Notes: a model not told the origin generated them from the letters alone. DNA of 64,000 nucleotides from Micropterix aruncella (GCA_944548615.1 OX155966.1:32737992-32801991), one strand, 5' to 3'. Numbered from the stretch's first letter, positions 35,376 to 47,451 are shown. Numbers and translations are program-made.

Positions 35376-36250
35376 ACTCACATACCTTGACGGTCGTGTA
35401 GCTGCAGCAGTGTGATGTGCGCGGAGATTCCGCTTCTGCGTAGCGCGGACGGCACGATCGAGGGATTCGTGCGGCGTGTCCGGCACGACGCGTGCGCTGT
35501 ATGGCGCGTGCGACAACACTCCCGAAGGATCGATATGCCTTCACAACGAATTTGATTCCGCGATTCCGAGACAACAAACGAGGTTTTTTTTCTGAGTCGG
35601 CGAGGCCGTGAAACGCGGTCGAAAATCGTTGATACCGTTGAATGACAGACTGACCGGCCGCCGCCGTTCGAAAACGGGCGATGTTGCCAACTGTCAGGTT
35701 TTTGTGAGTTGACAGCTCTCACCAATCGATAATTGAATTATGCAAAGTATAATATTAAAAATTAATTCGTATTTATCCATAACAATATCGAACAGTCTCC
35801 GATTTCATAAAATAAATCAGCATTGAAGGCCTATTTAGATTTACTAATTTCGCATCTAATTCCCGATTGCCGGTAAGATACTAATTGTGTAAGTAGTCGT
35901 GCGAACTTTTTATCTCCGTCCGCCTAAGTTATGATGAAAGGTCCCAGGCGCGGGGGGCCGGCCGCTTGCCCATTCTTCTCGCGCAGCCCGAAATAACAAA
36001 TATCGCCAAGTTTCCCGTGTGAACACCTCTCTGGAGGATCATATATTTGACGAGCAGCCAGCGCGTGCTCGGGATATTGGCTTAGTTGGCTTTGCCCCGG
36101 AGACTGTTTGCGGTGCCGCCCATTGTTTCGCCACTCGCTTTTGCGAATAATATGCGAAAGGATTTTTAAAAAGTTCGCATATAAAGCGTTATTCAGCGGA
36201 AGCTTTTTTTAACCTGTTTGTAAAAGCAATCAACCTGGCGGATAATACCT
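35376..36250. other. CpG- and GC-rich islands, no recognised gene
   Basis: Two GC-rich patches (about 35390-35680 and 35930-36130) are unlike the surrounding AT-rich DNA and unlike the repeat families of this window. The first is open on the minus strand for 115 codons of Arg/Ser-rich text without similarity known to me. Either may be a first exon, promoter or conserved non-coding block. Confidence 0.3.
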
Positions 36251-36540
36251 GCGGAGGTCAGGTGCAAGGCAGTTCAAACTAGCAAAATTATAACGCAAAA
36301 ATAACGGTTTTCTAAACTTTTCATTATATTGAGTAGTTTTCCCAATCTATCAACGGTGCTGGTCAGTTGTAAGCAAATTACCCACCGGTATCACATAGCT
36401 TATATATTTGCTTATATCAGCAGTTCCTTTTGGAATTTGCTAAAAGACTTTCAGGTATTTCTTTCACCACCAAACATATAAATAATTAAAGTAAATATAA
36501 ATTTCTCTTTAAAGAGGCTCAAGTTTTGGATGCTAGATTA

Positions 36541-37161
36541 TCTTATATATAAAAATGAATCGCCGTGCGTTAGTCTCGCATTTTTTTTGTTTTGTTTGCC
36601 TTGATTCACGTTTACACAAAAAAATATTTAGGAAAAATTAAAAGAAACAACTGAAAATCGAAAAAATCGAAATTGATCATTTTGGGAAATGGGCCACTTT
36701 CAATAGATGGCGTTCGCGGCGATCCTATTGTTTGACAGCTGCGCCATCCATAACTGTTATTCATTCCGTGCGATTGTGTAAAATTTCAAAAAGTCGAAAA
36801 AGTCGAAAAAGTCAAGAGTCAAAAAAGTCGAAAAAGTAAAAAAAGCCGAAAAAGTCGAAAAAGTTGAAAACGTCCAAAACGTCGGAAAAGTCGAAAAAAT
36901 CGAAAAAGTTGAAAAAGCCGAAATAGTCGGAAAAGTCGAAAAAGCATTTATATTTCGTCATGTAAATTAAATACATTGAATTTATTGTAATTACAAACGA
37001 CTTTCATTTAATCACCAAACGAAACTCAAACCGTAAATGATTCGGCCATATTATAGATTTCAATGTATTGGAGTTGGAAGGTTGATTAGGATTAATAAAC
37101 GCTTATGAAAAGTTACAATCAAATCAATTTTAGGTGGTACGAAGTTCACCGGGTCATCTAG
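36541..37161 (+). mobile_element. non-autonomous Helitron with internal minisatellite
   Basis: Begins after A with TCTTATATATAAAAATGAAT and ends GTTCACCGGGTCATCTAG followed by T. The first 14 bases and the CCGGGTCA-CTAG end match the 5.5 kb Helitron at 37595. A GGTG/CACC hairpin lies just before the end. It is 621 bases long and non-coding. Confidence 0.82.
36783..36955 (+). repeat. AAAAAGTCG minisatellite inside the short Helitron
   Basis: About eighteen degenerate 9-base units of the type GTCGAAAAA with variants (GCCGAAAAA, GTTGAAAAA, GTCCAAAAC). The strand is almost free of C outside the CG step. Confidence 0.85.
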
Positions 37162-37594
37162 TTGTTTAAAAAAACTGCACTACGTTGGGTTTTCGTGGCC
37201 AAATAAAATAAATCTTTTTTTATTACGCACACGAAACCCACTAGCCAACTCCTGAGTGATAATTTGAATGTACCTAGGATGAAGACGACTTTCGGACAGC
37301 GACACTATTCTTTCATAGCTACAAGACTTTGTCATTTGTTTAAAAGCAAAATAAATAAATGGCTGTTGCAAAAAGAGCGTTTATCTATCGATGTAGTAGA
37401 ATAAGTTGAAGCTGACATATATTGTGTATATATGTATGTATGTGTGTGAATGTGTATTCTAATGTATTTAGTATTTCTATTTCCTATATAATATTGTAAT
37501 TTTTATTATATTTTTTATTATTATATATATTTATTGTTATTATATATATATATTTTTTATTGTGTTTAGTTGATTCATCGACCCGCGTTTTAAA
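37162..37594 (+). mobile_element. LINE 3' end, left part, split by the large Helitron
   Basis: The frame around 37260-37400 reads LNVPRMKTTFGQRHYSFIAT, then KSKINKWLLQKERLSIDVVE and a stop, the usual C-terminal close of the LINE group seen at 4045 and 50524. The 3' UTR follows to 37594 and appears to continue at 43123 beyond the Helitron. Confidence 0.72.
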
Positions 37595-39023
37595 TCTTAT
37601 ATATAAAATTCTCGTGTCACAATGTTCGTTCCCGTACTCCTCCGAAACGGCTTGACCGATTCTCATGAAATTTTGTGAGCATATTGAGTAGGTCTGAGAA
37701 TCGGCCAACATCTATTTTTCATACCCCTTAGTGATAAGGGTTGTCCATCCTTACCATTTTTCTTTAATTTTTAGTCATTTTTTTAATTTCTTTTTTTTTT
37801 TATTATGTCGCATTAAAAAATACATACAACCCTAAATTTTTACCCTTTTATCACCAACCCCTATTTTTTAATAGCCATTTTAGTAATTTAATCATTTTTC
37901 ATCCCCGGTCGATAACTGATCAATCGTCATTTAATTAGTTATCCCCGCCAGTTGTCTACAGGTGTCACTTCTGACCCAGTAAACAGCACGGAGTAGGGAT
38001 GAGAACGAAGCCGGTCTCCTGTTTCTCTCGCACAATAAGACTTCTCTCACTCCCTACACAGTTGTCGGCCATCATTATTGTTTATGCATCAAGTGTAGTA
38101 GCATTGATTTTATAGTGTAAGTAATGTAGTAGTAACGTTGACAATTATTATTTTGCTATCTCAGTGTAACTCTCATATTAACTATTAATCATTACTATTT
38201 TATAATTAATAATAATAAAATTATCAATTTAGAGTGTATTTTGCACAATTAGTTAATCAAGTGATTTTCATAACCTCAAAAGTACTCAACACGTGGCACG
38301 AGCTTCCACCAACAACGGCTTTTGTGTTGTAAGTATACTTTTTTTTATTTATGTCGAAAATGTTGTTGGAAACGGTCAAAAAAGATTCGGTGGAATTTAA
38401 TTTTTATTAAAATTGGGAAAACTTTTTTTTTGTAGGTATTCATTTTTTTTTTACCATTTCTAACCATATATTTTCGATATGATTATGAAAAATAACATTT
38501 TTCGCTTTTGTAAAACAGTCTAATGTTTACATGAATATGTAAATGAATGTGTGTACAACCAAATATTAAATACATTACAACTAGGGCCAAGATTTTTGCC
38601 GTGATTTCATTTTAACATTTTACAATTAATGCTCTCAAGTTTTTGACATTACGGCAAATATATTTGATCTTATAAAATGCCATTTTAATTTAATTTTATT
38701 AAAAAAATGTAATTTAACAATTAAGATTTTCATAGTTTCCAAAAATTTTAATCAATTATTATGAATCTTTATTTTGAAATATCGATGGAAATATTGGTTG
38801 TATGAGAAAATTATAAGAGACAATTTTTTTCGTAAAAATTAATTTTTTACAACTTTTGTCTGATTTTTTTTTTCATAAAACTTATATTTTTGCTATAATT
38901 TCATAAATTCAAACTAATTATTCAAAACTGCGGCAAAAATCCTGGCCCTAATTATACCTTTAACATTTTTCATCATTAAGTAATTTCATTATTTCTATTT
39001 ATGTGTGTTTTGTACAGTGAGCA

Positions 39024-42000
39024 ATGCCAAGAAAACGCAAAGGGACTGATTTGAGCCGTAATACAAGTAAATCTCGAAGCTTGGGAAATAGAAGATCCGA
39101 AAGAACCGAAGAACAAATCCAGTAACAAAATACTGATGCACGTGTCAGAATGGCGCAATTGCGTCAAGAAGAGTCAGAAGATACACGAGCTGAACGCAAT
39201 GAAGTAATAAGATTAGAACAACGACAATCACGCCGTTTAACAGTCAATAGACGCAGAACAAATGACCAACAACGACACCAGGTACATCGAGCATTTACAT
39301 CTGATTCATTCCTGCGTCTAGCATTCCAGTATGAGCCCGATATTGAATATTATGCTCATTCAAAAGTGGTAATTGGTGCTATGGACAAGGAATGTCCGCA
39401 TTGTCATGCTCTGAAATTCAAAAATGAGCCAGCTGGGATGTGTTGCGCGTCAGGAAAAGTGCAACTACCTGAAATTGAAACACCACCTGAACCATTGAAC
39501 GGTTTACTTATCGGCACGGATCCAGATTCTAACGTGTTCCTGAAGTAAATTCGAACATTCAATTCATACTTTCAAATGACATCGTTCGGAGCAACAGAAT
39601 AGTTCGAAATACTAATGCAAATGGTCAACAATACAATTCTACATTCAAAATCAGAGGCCAAGTTTATCATAAAATGGGCTCACTGCTGCCAATGCCAAAC
39701 GAACCACATAATTTTTTACAAATCTACTTCATGGGCGGCGAGGATTCCAGAAGCGCACTTACCAATCGCGTGAATGCACGTTGTGATTATAATAACCTTG
39801 ATTCATTTTATGCCAGAAGCGAGCTGGATGCTCTATTGAACGAGCACAACGAATTGTTGAAAATATTCAAATCACACATGCACAAATTACAAAGCGATAA
39901 TCACGCTATCGTCATTAATCCTGATAAAACACCAGCTGGAGAGCATATTCGTAGATTCAATGCACCCGTTGTTGATGATGTTGCTGGAATCATGGTTGGC
40001 GATCGTACAGGTGCACGAAAAATTGTGATTCGTAGAAGAAATAATAATCTTCAGTTCATTGCTGATACACATCGTTCATATGACGCTCTCCAATATCCGC
40101 TAATATTCTGGAAGGGACAAGACGGATATTGCATAAACATAAAACAACGAGATCCCGTATCAGGTACTTCATTGATTATGAATTTGATCATTAATCATTT
40201 AACAAAACAATTAAATTATTGAACGTAATTAATTTAAATTAATTTTTATGAATATATTATTACGGGAGCTGAAACAAACAAGAACGTTAGCTCAAAGGAT
40301 TATTATGCGTACCGATTAATGATTAGACGCGGCCTGGACAACGTCATTCTACGATGTCGTGAGCTTTGCAACAATTCATGGTCGACATGTACGCGAAGAT
40401 TGAGGGCGAACGACTACGATACTTACGATATAATCAACTAAATTTGCGAGACGCTATCAACAACAACGCCGACGTCGCCGAAATTGGTAACCATGTCATT
40501 TTACCATCATCGTACGTAGGCAGTCCACGTCATATGCAAGAATATATACATAATGCTCTGACATTCGTGCGCGAATATGGACGACCATGTTTATTTATCA
40601 CGTTCACATGTAATCCAAAATGGCCAGAGATTGCATCTTTGCTATTGCCTGGCCAAAATGCAATACATCGCCATGACATTACAGCACGTGTGATCAGACA
40701 AAAAGTCTTTAATAAGTTTCATTACTAAATTACATGTATTCGGTCCCACACGTTGCTGGCTGTATTCGGTTGAGTGGCAAAAGCGAGGATTACCTCATGC
40801 ACACATTTTGGTTTGGTTAATCGACAAAATCCGTCCTGAAGAAATCGATAGTATCATTTCTGCGGAAATTCCAGATCCGTCCACTGACCAACTGCTGTTT
40901 GTTATTGTTACAACAAACATGATCCATAGTCCATGTGGTACTCTTAATAGTTCATCGCCTTGCATGGCAGATGGAAAATGTACTAAAAATTTCCCTAAAG
41001 ATTTTACTAATGATACGATCACAAATGTCGACGGATACCCAATATATCGTCGAAGAAATCCCGATAATGGCCGACAATCATTTATTAAAAATATCAGCAA
41101 CACAGACATTGATATTGACAATCGTTGGGTGGTGCCATATTCGCCTCTGCTGAGCAAGACATACAATGCTCATATTAATGTTGAGTTCTGCAGTTCTGTG
41201 AAGATCATCGAATACATTTGCAAGTATGTCCATTAAGGCAGTGATATGGCTGTGTTTAGATTGGAAAATAATATTCTGGAAGGCAAATGGCTGTGTTTAG
41301 AGTGAATGCTCCTCCAGTGAATAAAAACGATGAAATAACGCTCTACCAAATTGGTCGGTACATCAGCTCCAATGAAGCTGCTTGGCGTATCTTTGGTTTT
41401 CCAATTCATGAACGGGATCCAGCAGTTGTTCAGTTAGCCGTCCATCTTGAAAACGGTCAGCGTGTATTTTCCACGAACGAGAGCGATTGATCGTGCAATA
41501 AATCCACCTAAAACTACACTCACTGAATTTTTTGAATTGTGTAATCGTGCGGATGATTTTGGTGCCTTTGCACGAACATTACTCTATTCACAAGTACCAC
41601 GCTATTTCACATGGACTCAAACAAAAACATGGATGCCCCGCAAGCAAGGCTCACCAGTTGCTGCATGTCTCAATTTATTTAAATCAAACGCCTTGGGGCG
41701 ATTATTTACAGTCAATCCAAGACACACTGAGTGCTTTTATCTTCGACTGTTGTTGGTTAATGTTACTGGCCCATTATCATTTCAAGATATACGTACAGTG
41801 AATGGGCAACACTATCCAACGTATAAAGATGCATGCCTTGCACTCGGCTTGCTGGAAGACGACAACCAGTGGGAATGTATGCTTGCTGAAGCTGCATTGA
41901 ACTGTACAGCAATACAAATTCGTCTACTATTCGCTATAGTGTTGACTACATGTTTCCCAGCCCGAGCACAGATATTGTGGGATAATCACAAAGATTCAAT

Positions 42001-42868
42001 GACTGATGATATATTGCATCAACATCGTACACGGAGCCACGATCTAACCATAACATTCAGCGACGCAATGTACAATGAAGCATTAATTGCTATTGAGGAT
42101 CTTTGCATTGTCATTGCCAACTTACCACTCAGTCATTTCGGTATGAATTCGCCAAATCGAACTGCATCTGATTTAATGAATACTGAAATGAATCGTGAAC
42201 TGCAGTACAGCACTGTAGAAATGGCAGCGATTGTTGCCCGCAATGTCCCACTAATGAATGAGGAACAAAGAACCATTTATGATCGCATTATGCTCGCAGT
42301 TTCAGCTGGACAAGGTGGGTTCTTCTTTTTGGATGCACCGGGTGGAACTGGCAAAACATTCGTTATTTCGCTAATTCTTGCTGAAATACGATCAAATAAT
42401 GGCATCGCATTGGCCGTTGCATCATCGGGCATTGCAGCAACTTTATTGGATGGAGGCAGAACAGCTCATTCAGTATTTAAGCTGCCACTAAATATTCAGA
42501 ATAACCCTGACGCAGTATGCAACATTAAGAAACAAAAATTAATGAAAAACGTGATCGAAGCCAGCATTTTAAATGGCAAGTTCCGAGGTGAAAATATATT
42601 AATACCACGGATTCCTATTATACCTACAGATGTGCCAATTCAATTCAAACGTATTCAGTTTCCGATTAGATTGGCATTTGCAATGACAATCAACAAATCC
42701 CAAGGTCAAACGATATCTATTTGTGGCTTAGATTTGAGAACACCATGTTTTTCACACGGGCAATTATACGTGGCATGCTCTCGAGTGGGTAAACCATCCA
42801 GTTTGTTTGTGTTAGCTAAAGATGGACTAACAAAAAATATTGTTCACGCTATAGCATTAAGAGATTGA
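39024..42868 (+). pseudogene. Helitron Rep-helicase, multiply broken
   Basis: In the family this single protein nicks the donor strand (HUH nuclease) and unwinds it (PIF1-like SF1 helicase). Pieces in order: MPRKRKGTDLSRN, ended by an in-frame TAA near 39123; CPHCHALKFKNEPAGMCC; FKIRGQVYHKMGSLLPMPNE-type text; LQIYFMGGEDSRSALTNRVN; GRPCLFITFTCNPKWPE; the HUH motif LPHAHILVWL; the tyrosine motif EYICKYVHKGSD (the first part at 41209-41236 and the continuation shifted); NEEQRTIYDRIM; Walker A APGGTGKT; and helicase motif region INKSQGQTISICGLDLRTP with YVACSRV near the end. Defects include stops, frameshifts near 39600, 40712 and 41236, an insertion at about 40157-40260, and loss of the helicase middle between FKLPLNIQNN and KFRGENILIP. 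Confidence 0.9.
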
Positions 42869-43093
42869 TATTGTTTGTTAGTGTTACTGTCGTAATTGAT
42901 TAATTAATGATATATAATTTTAAGGAATAAATTATAATAACTTAAAAATAATGTTTGCCTTTTGTTATTTTTATATTCCCTCATCGTTCACAGTGCTCGA
43001 TGCCTATTTCACGCATATACCACATTCTTACACACTTACAATAAGTAAGCTATTTTTTGTCTACACTAGAAATTACTTAAAAAAAATTTATAT

Positions 43094-43122
43094 GGCTAAA
43101 CAACGTTTGCCGGGTCAGCTAG
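43094..43122 (+). terminator. Helitron 3' terminal hairpin and CTAG end
   Basis: GGC and AAAC pair with GTTT and GCC around an AAC loop with one bulged T. GGGTCAG and CTAG follow. In Helitrons this subterminal hairpin acts as the transposition terminator. Confidence 0.8.
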
Positions 43123-43285
43123 TGTAAATATATAAATTGCTTGCCCTGGAACGGGTATATCCCAGTTGGGCAGCATTAGCCAGTGAATGAAAGAGGAAAG
43201 TTTTTGCCATTTGTTTTAATATTATACTTATTGTAAATGGTTATTTTGATAATTCCAATAAATAAATAAAAAGAAAATTGTGTTT
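43123..43285 (+). mobile_element. LINE 3' UTR, right part, after the Helitron
   Basis: CCTGGAACGGGTATATCCCA followed by GTTGGGCAGCATTAGCCAG parallels the family A 3' UTR text (CTAGAACGGGCTAATCCCAG), and it ends in AATAAATAAATAAAAAG. It is the expected continuation of the LINE cut at 37594. Confidence 0.65.
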
Positions 43286-43933
43286 CATATGAAATCCATA
43301 ACCGGATTTATATTTTGTAATGTACAAAATTTTGTCAGTTCTGGTGTGGCTGATGTTTTAATTAAAATAATTCGGAACTAACTAATAAGATTTATTAATT
43401 ATTGGTGTGTTGTTTATATTATTATAAACTGGCCTACTACAGCTATTTCCATAGCATTATGTCTTATATGTATATTTCTATATGTAAGAGCTGCTGACCT
43501 GGAATCTATCTTTGTGCTGCTAGAGAGGGCTATTCGGTCATTATCTGACTAGGTTCTAGGGACACATTGAGGGAAATTTTCAAAGAAATTAATATCCCCC
43601 CATTTCTAAGTCATTCTTGCAAATCATGTAATGTATGTTCGATCGCCACAATAGAGAACGAGAAATAGAAATTAGCTGTCATTTTCCATTCTTCGACAAA
43701 AAAAAAGTAGGGTTTTTTAATGAAACTGTGTATTCACTTTAATACAATAATAACACTCCTAACTAAACCTTATACTTGACGGGAGAACAGTTAAAGGTCT
43801 CGTAGTAAAAACAAGCAGTTTAAAAAAGCATGGTATAAAATAGACGATTACTTAATTGATTAGGTGCTAATCAGAATATAATTTATCTTGACTGTCTCTT
43901 CAAGTACCCCTCAAATGAATGGCGATTAGCTCG
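43286..43933. other. AT-rich spacer
   Basis: No gene is recognised. A GC-balanced patch at about 43490-43570 has no clear identity. Confidence 0.4.
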
Positions 43934-44121
43934 GGTTGCCTACGGCAAAATGTATACAAATTTATATTTACATTTACATTTACATTCACATAGAGCGGGG
44001 TTTACTATAGAGCTATATCATTACTATAGAGCGAATTACTATAGAGCGGCGCGCATTTACATTTATATTTACATTTATATAAATTTATATACATTTTGTA
44101 TATATATAGCCGTAGGTAACC
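43934..44121. mobile_element. small inverted-repeat element (188 bp)
   Basis: GGTTGCCTACGGC at the left end is matched by GCCGTAGGTAACC at the right. The next 30 bases on each side (AAAATGTATACAAATTTATA and its complement) also pair. The centre holds three direct copies of ACTATAGAGC-type text. It has a MITE-like shape but no clear target duplication. Confidence 0.65.
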
Positions 44122-44457
44122 AGAATTGGTAGCCTCACATTCATAATCTCCCAAAAGCTATATTAATTTGTATTAAATATTTCAAGTGAAGACGATAATC
44201 CTACGTCGAAACTTTATTTATTTTGTAGTATTCGATATATAAAGGATTTATGATTGGCTTACTTCTTTTTTTACTTGACTATATTCTTAATTCATGGTGT
44301 ATTGTCAGGGTCGTGAACGACAAGGCCGAAGATTATAATATTTTTTATTATATAGAATCAAAATTGTATTTGACAATAATAGACCAAAAAGTGGTCACTC
44401 TTTTTTTTCTGTTCTTTCCATTGGTATCTTACTTGTAGAATTCGATAAAAAAATATA
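44122..44457. other. AT-rich spacer
   Basis: Nothing is recognised. Confidence 0.4.
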
Positions 44458-44646
44458 AAATACAATGTCTTTTGACATTGATTTGAATATGTGAATACAC
44501 TTTATTTTCAGTTATCAAATAAAATACTAAAAGGCAAACTTATTCTCAAAAAAAAAAAAATACAATGTCTTTTGACGTTGATTTGAATAAGTGAATATAC
44601 TTTATTTGCACTTATCAAATAAAATACTAAAAAGCAAGCTTATTGT
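44458..44646. repeat. tandem duplication, unit about 100 bp
   Basis: Two units start at TACAATGTCTTTTGACATTG (about 44461) and TACAATGTCTTTTGACGTTG (about 44562). They continue in parallel through ATCAAATAAAATACTAAAA and differ at roughly ten positions. A 13-base A run separates them. Confidence 0.85.
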
Positions 44647-45292
44647 CACATTACCATATCTTGCAACTAACCTTATTACACAGTGTAGTGGCATATGCGA
44701 GCATTGTGAAAATAAACGTTCTTCAAAAAGTTATTCTGTGTAAAATACAAACTGCCTAATTTAAAACTAAGAATGTCCGAGGAGAGGAAATCGGCAGAGG
44801 AAGGAGAGAAAATGCGAAGAACTGGTTACTTCTTAGAGATACTTTTCAGGTGAGTCCAGAGACTTGTATAGACAGAACTTGACAGAAGTATAAATCAGTA
44901 TTATGACGAGATTGTATTACGACAGTATTATGTAAATTGTCAGAGGCTGACCGAAGTACGAGACCGTGGGAACTTAATAGTTCGAAAACCTAACAGGATG
45001 GTGTTGATTGGGACAGAACACGATAGAGGAGAGCAAGTATATGAACTGTTTCTTTGTCGTACTGGCAACCACTTTAACCATGCCCTTTATTCGGACATTC
45101 TGACTAAATTTACGCAGACCGAAATGAATCGTATGCATGCATTTTGCAAACGTTCAGGTCTGTTGAGTAGTTCCTCTGATAAAACGTTCAGTACATGTAC
45201 CAAAACTATACTAAACTAAATCATTAAATCAACGATAATTTATGGTAAAAATTTATGCTATATTCGAGTAATCGTATTTGGGATCTGTTTTT
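44647..45292. other. unassigned sequence, partly open
   Basis: 44990-45220 has a 73-codon open frame (HDRGEQVYELFLCRTGNHFN) that I do not recognise; it could be a decayed element or exon. No other feature is supported. Confidence 0.3.
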
Positions 45293-45394
45293 CGTTGACG
45301 TATTCGTACTCGCTACTGGAAAGAGACAAAGTTTTTATTAATTGGCGTTCCTTGCCGCTTTGTCCTGTTTCCAGCAGCAAGCAACATGGATATT
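45293..45394 (+). repeat. 102-bp direct repeat, left flank of LINE
   Basis: CGTTGACGTATTCGTACTCG through AGCAACATGGATATT. It is identical to 46507-46608 except for one base (TTTCC against TTTTC). It directly flanks the LINE fragment and behaves as a very long target-site duplication. Confidence 0.85.
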
Positions 45395-46151
45395 CAAGCT
45401 ATACTTCAATACCGGCAAATGTTCTATCATGACGTACTCGCGAGGTGACGCCCCGCTTGTACATAGTTATGACATTGATGGCAAGGCACTATCACGAGTA
45501 AATCACACAAGGGACCTTGGAGTCACCTTTGACTCACGGTTGACATACAGACAGCACATCTACACCCTAGTTGATAATTCTTACAAATTGCTAGGTTTTG
45601 TAATGAGGAGCATGAGGCAGTTCAACAACACATTTGTCATGCGCCTCCTATTCAATTCCCTAATTAGGAGCAGATTAGAAGTCAACGCGGCAATATGGAG
45701 TCCTTACGAAAATAGCTACATATCCAGGCTAGACAGTATACAGAAACGCTTTCTGAGGTTCCTATACTTTAAACAGCATGGATATTATCCCTTGCTATAT
45801 CCTACGGCATTTATTCTGGGGATGGTTGGGTACAACTCACTAAGTGTAAGAAGAGATTGGCTGTCAATCTGCCACATATATAAACTGCTTAGGGGGTTCG
45901 TTGATAATCCGACCATCCTTAGAAGAATCGGTCTATTCGTACCCACCAATTACTACCGTGCTAGGACTCATGTATTGTTCGCGTTACCGCAAGCTAGAAC
46001 TAACATCGTTCAACACTGCTTCACAGTGCGGACGCTTCGTACCCTAAATGCACTATGTTCGACTGAGCCAGAATTGGATATTTGGACGGTGAACTTAGCA
46101 CAACTGAAAAGTATGGTAATGGCATTTCTTAGCAATCAAATAATTAGATAA
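45395..46151 (+). pseudogene. LINE polyprotein C-terminal fragment
   Basis: About 250 codons C-terminal to the reverse transcriptase catalytic centre. The open frame extends leftwards into the flanking repeat by chance, so any start there is not native. The RT domain, endonuclease and ORF1 are absent because of 5' truncation. Confidence 0.82.
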
Positions 46152-46506
46152 ATATGTAGTATTAAAATTGTTAAAAAGGAGTAACTAGTATAATAAAAAA
46201 GGTTAGATAAACATTAGATATACATATGTAAATATAATCGTTTAATATTACGCTCTAACGGATGTCTCCGTCTCGTTTGCTATAGTCTAGAATAATGATT
46301 TATATATTAGAATAATAATGATAGTAATAGTAATGGAGTAGAGTAATAATAATATTATTAACAGTAGAATTATATTAATAGTCTATAGTAGAATAAAAGT
46401 TATAATCTAGAATAATAGCCTAGAAAAATAATTAACGATTTGGAATCATCTGTAAGGTTAATTATGTTTTGGGAAATAAATAAATAAAAAAAAAATTAAA
46501 ATAAAC
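45395..46506 (+). mobile_element. 5'-truncated LINE (I/Jockey-like) with A-rich tail
   Basis: It begins inside the coding region at YFNTGKCSIMTYSRG and continues in one frame to TGA-free LSNQIIR and a TAA at 46151. RDLGVTFDSRLTYRQHI and RLEVNAAIWSPY are the conserved post-RT block. An AT-rich 3' UTR follows, ending AATAAATAAAAAAAAAATTAAAATAAAC. The C-terminal region is intact, with no frameshift, so the insertion may be fairly young. Confidence 0.85.
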
Positions 46507-46608
46507 CGTTGACGTATTCGTACTCGCTACTGGAAAGAGACAAAGTTTTTATTAATTGGCGTTCCTTGCCGCTTTGTCCTGTTTTCAGCAGCAAGCAACA
46601 TGGATATT
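46507..46608 (+). repeat. 102-bp direct repeat, right flank of LINE
   Basis: Partner of 45293-45394. It follows directly after the A-rich tail of the LINE. Confidence 0.85.
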
Positions 46609-46627
46609 ATAATAAACTGCGATACGA

Positions 46628-46680
46628 ACACACCACCTCACGCACACCACCTCACGCACACCACCTCACGCACACCATTA
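46628..46680. repeat. 16-bp tandem repeat, three units
   Basis: Three perfect units of ACACCACCTCACGCAC followed by a partial fourth (ACACCATT). Confidence 0.9.
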
Positions 46681-47451
46681 AAATAAATACAAACGCATTC
46701 CTGGCCGAGAGGCCCTGATTTTCAGGTCGTTTTTTCTTAAAACGAGAAACGTCGCCAGGCAGCAAGGAGAGAGGTCATAAGATAGAAAGGTCGATAAGCC
46801 TGTGACAAAAGCTGCTCGTTGACCCGACGAACGCGTACATATTTATCAACGCCCAAACGAAGAATATGCCCGACGACTTTGATCCGCCTCCGTTTAGGCA
46901 ATGTTGAATTTCTGAATGCTTTTGAATTCTGATCGGGAGCCAAAGCAAGCGGATAAAACATGGTTGATACTGTTGCGTCAAGATTGCAGTCATAATGAAG
47001 ATGTAGTTTCAATGTTGCTGTATATAAAGAAATAGGACAAAAGACCGGTAATGCCAATCGACGGAAGCTTTGTCCTCTTTAATTAGCAAGGGTAAACCTC
47101 AGTAAAAAATCCATCCAAAACAACAATTATTAGATCGTGGTAAATAAATTGCTCATGAAAAGGTGGTAAATTATTTACTTAACGCCTGGAAAAGTCATGC
47201 AATTTATTAAAGAGAATCGCACTATGAATGTAATCAAAGCTATATTTAGATGTGGAAAGGAAAGAATATACTAAGTGCTCGATTTGATACTTATTTTAGT
47301 AGGGCGTTCAAAAAAATTACAACGATTTACAAACAAAATTGAAACCAATCAAAAATTAATACCGGCAGGCACAGCTAATAAAGCTGTTATTATGTTATAA
47401 AAAGTCCTTTGTTTGCGACTTGTCAAAGAGCATTGGCGAAAATGAAAAAAA
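46681..47451. other. spacer, partly open
   Basis: A 106-codon minus-strand open frame (46737-47057) contains KRRRIKVVGHILRLGVDKYV, which faintly resembles LINE C-terminal text, but it cannot be assigned. The rest is AT-rich. Confidence 0.3.

Larger units (their letters stand above)
37595..43122 (+). mobile_element. autonomous-type Helitron, 5.5 kb, inactivated
   Basis: The 5' end TCTTATATATAAAATTCTCG follows an A, and the 3' end CCGGGTCAGCTAG precedes a T, as expected for insertion between A and T without a target duplication. A bulged hairpin GGCTAAACAACGTTTGCC (43094-43111) sits 7 bases before CTAG. Inside is a Rep-helicase gene broken in many places. The element is inserted in a LINE 3' UTR. 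Confidence 0.9.

Noticed and set aside
35378..35725. 115-codon Arg/Ser-rich minus-strand frame
   Set aside because: It is explained by CpG-rich composition; no motif or family is recognised.
46737..47057. 106-codon minus-strand frame with a faint LINE-like GHILRL motif
   Set aside because: The similarity is too short and there is no supporting flank or tail.
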